DNA from: Atrichornis clamosus
Taxonomy: Eukaryota > Chordata > Aves > Passeriformes > Menuridae
DNA length: 64,000 bases
Direction of reading: 5' to 3'
NCBI GenBank assembly: GCA_013400975.1
Contig: WBMZ01011673.1
Span: 1-64,000, forward strand
How positions within the stretch are numbered: the first letter of the stretch is position 1; every line of letters starts with the position of its first letter. Shown here piece after piece: positions 36,319-45,187 of the stretch. The translations under genes and the position numbers were made by a program. A model generated the notes under the pieces. It worked only from the letters and a program-made list of their open reading frames with translations. It did no database searches and had not been told where the DNA came from.

Positions 36319-39300
36319 TGCCACGTAAAGCTGATGGCGCTGTTGCAAAGCTTGTCGCTCATCTGGTCATGGGAAAAAAATGCATGTGTGCTAAAGGTTC
36401 AAAAATCAAGATGCCATGGAAAGAATCACCTCTGGGCAGTGCAGCAGACTGTGCCCAAGACAAAACTGTGACTGTGACACATAATAAAAACACCTGTTCC
36501 TTGTGTGAACGCCCATTAGTTATAAGAAAAAATTTTGATTCCTTAGGTTTCATTTTAAAGCCTGAGATATTTCCCCCTGATTGAAGTATACTGCGAGATC
36601 AGAGCTAAAGGCACTTCTACTGTATCCATATTCAATACTTCTACTCTATCTAAAACCAAGGCCTGGCTTGATTTTTTCCCAACATTTATTTCTATAACTT
36701 TTACACCCCAAATTAGTTGCACACGTGATATAGATGATTTGTGGATGCAGGTAGATAGTTATGTCTAAATCCAAAATTCATTAAACTGCGTAATTAAAAA
36801 TGACAGATGAGATGTATTAGCCTACAGGAATAGGGTTCTAATTACATAAAATATGTCTTCAAAGATAAATTATGGTCCTTTTATTGCGAGCATATGGAAA
36901 TTCATGTAGCTGTATTATGTGAAACTGTTAATTTTGCATTTGCCATGAATTCTGAGCAGTACTCCTGCAGTATTTATTTAGTGTTTGTACTGTTCTGACA
37001 GAGATTAATATTTTCTCTATGTACAGTCTAGTGTGGATAAACTGTAATTTTCAGTTGCTAAAAAAATGTCAGAAGGAACTGTGAACTCATAAATATCAAT
37101 GCAAGGTCTAAGTATTAGGAAGAAAATATTCAATTGAAAATGCTAAGAGAATCCCAAATGTCATCCAAAATCGTCGAAAAATTAAAGGTCAACACTGAAT
37201 ATTGATTGCATTTTCTGTATTTTACTCCAGAGATTTGACAGGAGATACAATTTGGATTGAAATACTTGGAAATATTTAATAGCACAATCAAAAATTATTA
37301 ACTTGCTACATTTTAATGTGGAATAAGGAGTTTTTCTCCTTCCCCTCTTATTTATTACAAACAGAGAACCTCTGAGGCATGAGAGAGGCATTCACACAGG
37401 AATTCAAGGAATCTTCCAAGCAAAGGAGGAAATTAAAAATTAAAATAGGGGAAGGGAGTTTGATTAGTTGAACAGTAAAGAAAGAAATCTGGTGCCCACT
37501 TTGAGCCTTTCTGTCCATCCTCAGAGAAAAGACATTAGAAAATTTAGATGCAAATAAAAACATGGTTTTGGTACAAGTACATACGAGGTCCCATAACTCT
37601 GAATAAATTGTTCAGCTGCATCGCCATGAAAGGATCTGGGGGAACTGGCTTGGCTATTTTCTGTAGCTTCAGACTAGAAAAGACCTCCATCTCAGGGCAT
37701 GTAGTTGCCTCAGTCACTACGTAATGCTCCGTGTGCTTTTATTAACAGCTGTTAATAGAAGTTCCTGTTGCATGCTAAGAAAGAAAGTGCTGCTTGCTAT
37801 TTTGCACAAATTCTTCCATTTCTCCTCTTACAAGTAATATTTAGGGAGAAGATAAAGTAAGAATAATAGGACTGATGCCCATGTTCATTTTAGATAGTTC
37901 TAACCAGTCTACCTTTCAAACACCAAAGTCCAACCCTCCTGGTGGAAATGCAGATGGATTTACAGTCAGCAGGTTCTGCATGGAAGAAGCTGCTGGCTGG
38001 TACAGAAAAGTGAACTAATCCGGACTTCAGTGCATATTTCATTATAACAGATTATTTCAACATTGGTCGAACACCAACCTTAAACACGTTTGCTAACCAC
38101 CTGCCAGCACACATATTTGCATAATTTGAGAAAACCTTGATCCTTTTCAGGAGACTTGGCACTACTCATTCCTTGGAGAGAAGGGCAGATGAACAGGCTG
38201 CGACCACTGAAGGATAAAATCCGAGCCCTGTGCAAGTCATTAGACATTTCATCACTGGCCTCAGCTATGTCAAGATGACATGAAACCTGCTCAGAGACAA
38301 ACAGACCTGAGACAAAAGGAAGAAGCTGTAAAATACAGCTGCCCTATCAGTCTGATTAACTCACAAAACTGCGTTCTTTTAGAGCCTTTTTGTAAAATAT
38401 TCTTACCATTCTTCTTATACGTACTTTTTCTGGAAAAATACCCCTAGTAATACATAACTACATAATTGTACTTATAGATGTATAGTCTCTGAGATCTAGA
38501 TATCTCAATTAGATTTTTTTTTCCTTTTTTTTTTTAAATCTCTGCATTTTTTATTGTTTCATGAAACTATTTTTGATACGTTAGGATGTTTTAAAATATT
38601 TTTTCCTTCCGCAATGTGAATTTGAAAGCTGAATCTGATGAACTGTATTAACTGAGGCAACACGATATCATCATATTTCTGAGCAAGTTAAAGCAGGACT
38701 TTCAAAAATAGTCAAGGGATAAATGTTTGGGCTTTTTTTGCTGAAACTTCAACTTCTAAAATCATGTGACTTTTCTGACTTGAGAAAAAAGAAACCAGGC
38801 ACTTTCTGTTCTTACACAGCAGTAGGTTTCCTGATAGTGTGACTTCCTCATTGTGAACTGCAAAACAAAAAGAGTTGAGACAATACAAACACTGTTGTCT
38901 TTCACAGATACAGTATTCCCCATTTCTGATCCCAGTCTGATCATTTCTAGTGATTGAAAAAATCTATATTCATTACATATATGTAGTTAGGCTGAGTCTG
39001 TTCTTTGCTAGTTTATTCAGATTCAGTCTCCCTACCAAAAGTCCTGTCCTGAGGGACTTCTAGATCCACAGCCTATGAAATAAATTTTAACTTTTCTACT
39101 ACTAGCCACTGGCTGCTGCTTAGTGATTTGGAAATGCTTCTGTTCTTTGGGCATCTCCATTTTTGCTCCAATAGAGGGTAAACTGAGCCAGTTAGGGTGT
39201 TTGCATAAATCCTAAATTACTCTTATAGGCCTTCAGGCACTTTCCACTGTGTGCTAACACCAGCCACTAGAACACACACTTTATACACACCTCTTCATAC

Positions 39301-40110
39301 AATCCTCTTGCAGTACCATGTTCCATGTTGGTCCCTCAGTCTAAATGAAGGCCAACCTTGTAATTTGTTGGATACACTGAAAAATAGGGTGTGAGTGTTG
39401 TGAGAGTCAGCAGCATGACTTAGTGCCTTCTCATATCCCAAAGCACTCTTAAAACAAGTCAGATTAAGCTAAATGTAAGATAAAGAGCTCCTTTAGAGTA
39501 TCTAAGATTGGACATGATAGTGGTACAGCTAATAGAAGAGGGTGAAAAGAAAACCACACATGTGGCAAAGAATTGCTCTTCTCTGGGTGGCCCAGCTGGT
39601 GGGTCCATAGACCACATGGTCATCTAGATCACGATCCAGCTCATTCATCAGCACCGAGCACTATCTGTAGGTAATATCCAGAGGAAGACCAGTTCTGGGA
39701 AGAACTCCTTCATTCTTTCATGCTCCGAAGCCATTTGGTTGAGTCCATCCAGATGGAATTTTCCACATGACACCCACCTCTCTCCTCAGGGACATCCATC
39801 TGGATGGAGCCACAGCCTCCCTTACGGCAGACTACTCGCAGATCCCCGTTTTAAAACCACTCCTGTCCTTTGTGCCTCTCCCAGCACTACCCCTTCCCCT
39901 CCAGTCAGCCGGGTTACGGTGCGTGTGCCAGCCTGGGAAACGTCTCAACTCCAAGGCTAAACTTTAGTGCTTTGAACCCTTTTCCATCAGGACGCTCCTG
40001 CCCGGGAGCGTACCTTGGTGCTAGACACGCTCCCCCGTGCTGCGGGGTTGGATATGGTTCATTACTCAGTATTTAAAGGAAATGCTGAAACTTTTTTTTT
40101 TCCTCTCTCT
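36319..40110. other. Intergenic between ACOT9 and SAT1
   Basis: No gene recognised. It holds AT-rich sequence (36.6-37.2 kb and 38.4-38.6 kb) and a perfect 14-bp inverted repeat (39744-39757 with 39795-39808). The last few hundred bases grade into the SAT1 CpG island. Confidence 0.6.
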
Positions 40111-40473
40111 CCCCACAGCGGTGCACGAAATGCCCCCAACGCCGCCCCGCGCCCTGCGGCCGGGGCGGCGCCACGGCCCCTGACAAGGTGCCCCCGCAGG
40201 GAGAACCCCGAGCTGGGGGCAATGTCGGGCTCGGTTTTCGGGGTCCCGCGGCAGCCGGTGCCAGAAGAACCGGGCCTGGGGGTCCGGAGGCCCCTGAGGG
40301 CCGGTGCCGCCGCCCTCCCCGCGCGGCCCAGAGAGAACGGGCGGGCTCTCGCCCTGCAGCGCCGCCCGGCTCCGCCAGGGGGCGCCCCCGCGCGGGAGGG
40401 GGCAGGGCGAGTCACGAGCAGGCCGCAGCTGTTGCTGCCAGGCCCGGGCAGGATGCCGGGGAGGGGCGAGGCC

Positions 40474-40550
40474 ATTGGCTGGGGGCGAGCACCGCGGGCA
40501 CTTCCATTGGCTGGCGTACGGGGGAGGCGGGGCGCGGATGTCTATAAATA
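40474..40550 (+). promoter_or_regulatory. SAT1: SAT1 core promoter: two CCAAT boxes, GC box, TATA box
   Basis: Inverted CCAAT boxes (ATTGG, each in CCATTGGCTGG context) at 40474-40478 and 40506-40510, a GC-rich GGGAGGCGGGGCG at 40522-40534 and TATAAATA at 40543-40550. Transcription should begin about 25-30 nt after the TATA box, near 40573-40580. No match to the mammalian polyamine-responsive element was seen here. Confidence 0.85.
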
Positions 40551-40638
40551 AGACGGGCGGGCCCGTCGTTCCTCATTTCCCGACGCGGGGAAGCAGCGGA
40601 GAGGTTAGAGACAGCCAGGAGCCGAACGGCATCGGGTC

Positions 40639-40653
40639 ATGCTCTCAGCCTGA
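40639..40653 (+). other. SAT1 upstream ORF 1 (4 codons)
   Basis: AUG CUC UCA GCC UGA in the predicted SAT1 5' UTR, ending 114 nt before the main start. Such a minimal uORF would allow reinitiation. Use in translation is inferred. Confidence 0.5.
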
Positions 40654-40687
40654 CTGACCGCAGGTGGCCACCGCGCCCGGGACACGA

Positions 40688-40828
40688 ATGAAGAAGCAGC
40701 TGCTCCTCCTGTTCACACACCGGGGACTCGTCAGCCGAGGGGGCCGCAGGGGGAAGCGTCGCCGAAAATGGCCTCGTTCAGCATCCGCGCCGCGCGTCCC
40801 GAGGACTGTCCCGACCTGCTGCGACTGA
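40688..40828 (+). other. SAT1 upstream ORF 2, overlapping the main start
   Basis: A 46-codon frame beginning 80 nt before the SAT1 AUG, in another frame, ending with UGA at 40826-40828 inside exon 1. Its start context is weak (C at -3, A at +4), while the main AUG is strong (A at -3, G at +4), consistent with leaky scanning. The predicted peptide is basic and has no recognised domain. Confidence 0.5.
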
Positions 40829-40833
40829 TCAAG
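40768..40833 (+). CDS. SAT1: SAT1 coding exon 1
   Basis: Encodes [22 protein letters not shown], followed by the GTGCGG donor. The start has A at -3 and G at +4. Confidence 0.95.
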
Positions 40834-42967
40834 GTGCGGGCGGGGGCGGACCGGGCGCCCCCGGCGGTGCGGAGCGGGCCAGCGGCCCTGGCGGGGCGGG
40901 GGGGCAGCGCTGCCCGGTGCCGGAGCAAAACAAGCTGTTGCGCAAAGGCGGGGGGGCGGGGAGAGGCCGCTCACAACCTCCCTTTCTTCCAGGAACTAGC
41001 GAAGTACGAGGACATGGAGGACCAAGTGGTGCTAACTGAGAAAGGTACGGAGGCTGCGAGAGCTCACCGGGTTGGCGGCCGGCTGACAGTGCCTGTGGCT
41101 CAGGTGCACGTGTATTCTGCTTTTTTAGAGCTGCTTGAGGATGGTTTTGGCGAGCACCCGTTCTACCACTGTCTGGTTGCAGAAGTGCCGAAAGACCAGT
41201 GGTCGTCTGAAGGTGAGGCTTCCCAGTACCTACTTTTGGATGCTAAATACCCAGAGGCTCAATGTTATAGATTGTAGATCAGGTTTCATCAGTGGACTGG
41301 GGTAGGAGGAGTAGGTTAACTGGTAAAATGCAGTACTGTGTAGTGATACTTTGCTGAAGTCGTTGCTAATCCTGGAAACACGGGAAGATTAGGTATAACA
41401 TAATGTGCTTGAGTCCAATTAATTAATTTTCTTGTTTGACCCTAACTTACCTTTATGTAATTCTGTTGAATCACATTTTTTTCTTTAATTTGTCCCCAAT
41501 CTTCAGGTTACAGTCTCTAGCTTCGCCATGTACATGGCCCTTCCGTGTACATGGATGGGCGGGGAGGTAACTAAAAGATCCGTTACACAATAAAGTAGAT
41601 GATCATAATATGAGGTAAGGTCTACAGGGACAAGTGCTATTCCAAAACTTTTACCAAAGACAGTAGATCAGAAACCAGTTTGCACGCTTCACTTAGAGTA
41701 TGTGCAGGGTGTTATGGCAGATGTAGTTAAAATACTCAAGGTTTATGTTTGAAGGGGCTGTTGTTGGAGGAGTTGGTTTCTCATCTCTCTTGAGACATAG
41801 AATTATAATTGAAGCTGCAGCATTACTTACCTTTCCTTCATGGTGTCTAAGGTAAAGAAAACAGCGTGATGCTATCAGTGGAAGCATAAGTTGAGGTGCT
41901 TGAAATGCTGCTGTAAAGGTGGCCTGTAAATAGGCCTTCTGATACAGTAGTTACTGAGGAATGTACACGGAAAGATCAGAGTTCGACAGACTATTTCAGT
42001 TGTTAAGGAAGCAGAGCTAGGGCAGTCATCTAGATTGTGAGCTGCTGTGTGAAGTTCTTACTTGTATTCCGTACTGGAGATGCTGATAAATCAGTAGGGT
42101 GCGCATTATTTTGTAGAAAAAAAACCCCTATGTTAGCATTTACAATCACAGTGCTTTTGAGGATTTCACGGTATGGGTAGGGCACTTTTTGTTAGGCTGA
42201 TACAAGTTTGTCAGAACTTGTATTTCAATTGTGTGCTTACTTGCAAACTTCATTTTTAATTGTAACCTAGTATCAAATGTCTGCATGTCACAGAGAATCT
42301 GTATGTTTAAACATGCATGTAAGATTTAATATTTTTGCCTTTTAAATTCAGACTAGCTGAAGTTACACCCTTTGTTTCAGAAATGTGCGTTGTGGGCTTT
42401 GCCATGTATTACTTCACCTATGATCCGTGGATTGGAAAACTGCTGTACCTTGAAGATTTTTATGTGATGGCTGAGTACAGAGGTATGTATTGCAGACTTT
42501 GTTGAGTTGCTTTCTGTAGGGTTTCAGTAGATGTAAAAGTTAAGTTTCTTGTTTCTTTTTGTTCTTTTAGGACTTGGTATTGGGTCAGAAATCCTGAAGA
42601 ACTTGAGTCAGGTATGTCTAAATGATAAGTCTAAACAAGAATTAGAGGAGGTGAGAGGACACTGGACAGCTTAAACATAGTCTAGAGTCTGATAGATGCC
42701 TCAGGGCTGCTGGAATGAACTCGATGACTTGTGGTGATCCACAGTTGCTGAGTAATGTCCCCAGGGCCGCTGTGAGCCGTGGTGTTGGCTTTGCAGGTGG
42801 CTGTGAAGTGCCGCTGCAGCAGCATGCACTTCCTCGTCGCCGAGTGGAACGAACCCTCCATCAGGTTCTACAAGAGAAGGGGCGCCTCGGATCTGTCCAC
42901 TGAGGAGGGCTGGAGGCTCTTCAAGATTGACAAAGAGTACCTCTTGAAGATGGCAACAGAAGAGTGA
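40768..42967 (+). CDS. SAT1: Spermidine/spermine N1-acetyltransferase 1, complete CDS in 6 exons (171 aa)
   Basis: Exons join 40768-40833, 40993-41044, 41129-41212, 42381-42482, 42571-42611 and 42797-42967: 516 nt, 171 aa, the same length as human SSAT. SAT1 transfers acetyl from acetyl-CoA to the N1 amine of spermidine or spermine in the cytosol, the rate-limiting step of polyamine back-conversion and export. Seen: a GNAT fold, [20 protein letters not shown] core, the acetyl-CoA loop RGLGIGS at residues 101-107, catalytic Tyr140 in FYKRRGAS, and the C-terminal MATEE tail known in mammals to govern rapid turnover. Regulation in mammals runs through transcription, a polyamine-sensitive poison exon, translation and protein stability. 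This locus shows TATA/CCAAT elements, uORFs and an intron-3 exon candidate. Start chosen by Kozak context and homology. Confidence 0.97.
40993..41044 (+). CDS. SAT1: SAT1 coding exon 2
   Basis: Between TTTCTTCCAG and GTACGG. Encodes [17 protein letters not shown]. Confidence 0.96.
41129..41212 (+). CDS. SAT1: SAT1 coding exon 3
   Basis: After CTTTTTTAG, donor GTGAGG. Encodes [20 protein letters not shown], then PKDQWSSE. Intron 2 is only 84 nt. Ends in phase 1, leaving a G. Confidence 0.96.
41507..41614 (+). other. SAT1: Candidate SAT1 poison exon in intron 3 (SSAT-X type)
   Basis: A strong acceptor (pyrimidine tract then CCAATCTTCAG, ending 41506) and a strong donor GAG|GTAAGG (after 41614) bracket 108 nt. 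An earlier donor GAG|GTAACT after 41566 would give 60 nt. Joined to exon 3 (phase 1), translation reads Gly-Tyr-Ser-Leu and then stops at UAG 41518-41520, so inclusion would trigger nonsense-mediated decay. Mammalian SAT1 has a 110-nt exon in this same intron whose inclusion falls when polyamines rise. The position, size and early stop agree; transcription of this one is not shown. Confidence 0.65.
41526..41554 (+). promoter_or_regulatory. 12-bp RNA hairpin inside the candidate poison exon
   Basis: The palindrome CCATGTACATGG (41526-41537) is followed after 5 nt (CCCTT) by CCGTGTACATGG (41543-41554). The two halves pair over all 12 positions, 11 Watson-Crick plus one G-U, giving a stable stem with a 5-nt loop just after the stop codon. 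A regulatory role is inferred. Confidence 0.6.
42381..42482 (+). CDS. SAT1: SAT1 coding exon 4
   Basis: Between TTTGTTTCAG and GTATGT. Encodes [20 protein letters not shown], then [14 protein letters not shown], the central GNAT strands. Confidence 0.96.
42571..42611 (+). CDS. SAT1: SAT1 coding exon 5 (acetyl-CoA loop)
   Basis: Between GTTCTTTTAG and GTATGT. A 41-nt exon encoding [14 protein letters not shown], the pyrophosphate-binding loop of the GNAT fold. Confidence 0.96.
42797..42967 (+). CDS. SAT1: SAT1 coding exon 6 and stop
   Basis: After GGCTTTGCAG. Encodes [33 protein letters not shown] and [16 protein letters not shown] to MATEE. It carries Tyr140 and the degradation tail. TGA at 42965-42967. 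Confidence 0.97.
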   Translation: MAVKCRCSSMHFLVAEWNEPSIRFYKRRGASDLSTEEGWRLFKIDKEYLLKMATEE

Positions 42968-42982
42968 GAGATTATTCCAGCA

Positions 42983-43066
42983 AATAAATTCTTTCTGCGA
43001 ATATATATGCTCTCTGAATAAACTCCTTCTTGCTTTCTGTGTATGTACAGTTTGTAGTGGAATAAA
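42983..43066 (+). terminator. SAT1: SAT1 poly(A) signals (three AATAAA)
   Basis: AATAAA occurs at 42983-42988, 43017-43022 and 43061-43066, within 100 nt of the stop. GT-rich stretches follow the last (GTGTGGAGG and GGTGTGGTC). The 3' UTR is short, with probable tandem cleavage sites. Confidence 0.8.
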
Positions 43067-43069
43067 GTA

Positions 43070-44514
43070 GTGTGGAGGCTAATAATGACAGTGCAGGTGT
43101 GGTCATAGAGTCATTGGTACGGTGGTCTGGAGCTAGGGATCTGTGAAGTTCAGTATGTGCTTGTGTGCATCCTTTACCAGTGTGGGCTTGTAATCTTTGT
43201 ATATGGAAACTTCATTCTTGTAAGTGTCATTCAAATGTGTACAATGTACACACTGGTAGGGTTTGTTTTAATTATTGCCTTTTATAAAAATAAATAGTGT
43301 TTTCACTTCATGGCAGTAGTTTTGACTTTAATTCTCACATACAGTTTTCAGTTAAATAACATGCAAATTAATAAAAGACTCATTAATTGATTAAAACCTT
43401 TTCACAAGTGAAATGATTTACCATGGTCCCAGTGGGATAAAAGGTGCACTTGTGTGCCTGTGGGACCCAGTGGCAAGTTTCTGAGTGTTTAGAGGGGTTT
43501 GATATCAACCCCTCCTTCCTGTGTGGTGCAGAGCATCCTATCTTGTGACCTACAGTTTTTGGTATGGTTGGAGTCCTTCAAATAGGCTTCTCTCTGGAAG
43601 GCATCTCCAGAAAATCTGGAGCTTGGGACTTCCAGTTAGCTGCAGAGCACCTCAGTTGGAGGGGCGTAGCCTTGAAGGGGAAGATGCATCCAGGTGGGGT
43701 TTCAAAGCCTAAGTAACAAAAATCGGGTTTTGACTGGTCAAATGAAAGTATATTTACAAACCACACAAAAAGCTGTTATGTGATTCTTAACACACCAAGC
43801 TTGAATGCTTCTGGTGCTGTGGGTTTCTGTACCTGATTTCAGATAAGGTTCAGCATTCCTGCGTGTGCCTCAGCACTGTGTAGTCAGTGGCTGTTCTGTA
43901 AGTGCTGTGTTAAGCAGGAGTAAACCAATCCTGTGTGTCTAGGCCTGTGCAGGGCAGTGGGTGAAAACAATGCTACTCAGCCATTTTTTGGTTGTCTTTG
44001 AAACAAATTAACACCTTTGCAGTACTGTGTTTGCCCTTCTTGTAGGTTGATGGTGAAAGTGGATGCACACAAGCTTTGTGCTGCTCTTCTCTTGCCCTCT
44101 GGTAACCCTTCATTAAAAGGCTTTCTTTGGCCAGCACTGCTTTCACTTCAAAGTTAGGGAAGAGTCTTACCTGCCTTGTCACATAAAACTTGTTTAAATA
44201 AAACAAGGTTTTAAACCTGTTGGTCACTGCATAAATCACATGTCACGTGGAAGATGTTTCCTTATCCTAGAGAGTAGTGGGCAGTGTCTGCTTCAACCAT
44301 GGCAAATGCTGAACTAATTTTAAAAATAAGGTATCACTGCCTAGGGCCAGCAGAGAGCTGTGCAGGATGTTTAGGATGAAATTATCCATATTTTCTGTTT
44401 TGTTTCTGGTTTGCCAGCTCTGCCCAGGTGTGAGGTACGGCTGTCAGCTGTTGCCTCAAGAATGAAGAGACTAATAAAAAATACAGGTGCTCTTGGAAGA
44501 GAGCAGAAGGTAAC
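43070..44514. other. Downstream of SAT1, nothing recognised
   Basis: AT-rich unique sequence with no recognisable exon or transposon. A further AATAAA at about 43290 could serve a rare extended SAT1 3' end. Confidence 0.55.
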
Positions 44515-45187
44515 TCTTCCTTGGGGGTGTTGCTGGATAAGGAGCTCAACATTGTCTTGGCAATGTGCACTCACAGCCCAGAAAATCAGCAGTGTCCTGG
44601 GCTGTATCCAAAGCAGTGTGGGCAGCAGGGCAAGGGAGGGAATTCTGCCCCATTTAGTCTGCTCTGGTGAGACCCACCCTGCAGTGCTGCATCCAGCTCT
44701 GGGATTCCCAACAAGGGAAGGATGTGGACGTGCTGGAGTGAGTCCAGAAGAGGCCATGAAGGTGCTCGGAGGGCTGGAACACATCACCTATGAAGTCAGG
44801 GTGAGAGAGTTGGAGCTGCTCACCTTGGAGAAGAGAAGGCTCCAGGGAGACCTTCTAAAGGGGCTACAAAAAAGTTGGAGAGGGACTTTTCAAAGGGGCA
44901 AGGGGAAATGGTTTTGAGCTGTAGGAGGACAGGTTTAGAATGGCTATCAAGAAGAAATTCTACACTGTGAGGGTGCTGAAGTACTGGAACAGGTTGCCCA
45001 GAGAAGCTGTGGATGTCTCATCCCTGGAAGTGTTCAAGGTCAGGCTGGATGGGGTTTTGAGCAACCTGATCTGGGTGGTATCTCTGACCATGGCAAGGGT
45101 TGGATCAAGGTGGTCTATGAGGTCCCTTCCAACCCCAGCCATTCTATGATTCTGTGCTTCCAACCCAAACTATTCTATGATTCTGTG
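44515..45187 (+). mobile_element. CR1 LINE, longest copy in the window
   Basis: About 670 bp, plus orientation. Diagnostic stretches: GGCAATGTGCACTCACAGCC, CAGTGTCCTGGGCTGTATCC, TGGTGAGACCCACCCTGCAG, GGTTGCCCAGAGAAGCTGTG and GTGTTCAAGGTCAGGCTGGA. It ends in octamer repeats ATTCTATGATTCTGTG, the 3' unit partly duplicated (45128-45145 and 45172-45187). The frames at 44411-44917 and 44940-45149 include degraded ORF2 C-terminal coding; several internal deletions and frame breaks make it inactive. Confidence 0.95.

Larger units (their letters stand above)
40115..41100 (+). promoter_or_regulatory. SAT1: SAT1 CpG island
   Basis: Dense CpG sequence covering the SAT1 promoter, 5' UTR, exon 1, intron 1 and exon 2. 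The two long frames read at 40015-40551 and 40188-40547 are composition artefacts lying upstream of the TATA box. Confidence 0.8.

Noticed and set aside
40015..40551. 178-codon and 119-codon frames upstream of SAT1
   Set aside because: They end at or before the SAT1 TATA region and are composition-driven.
44411..45149. Two open frames of 168 and 69 codons
   Set aside because: They lie mostly within the CR1 element (44515-45187); at most degraded ORF2 remnants.
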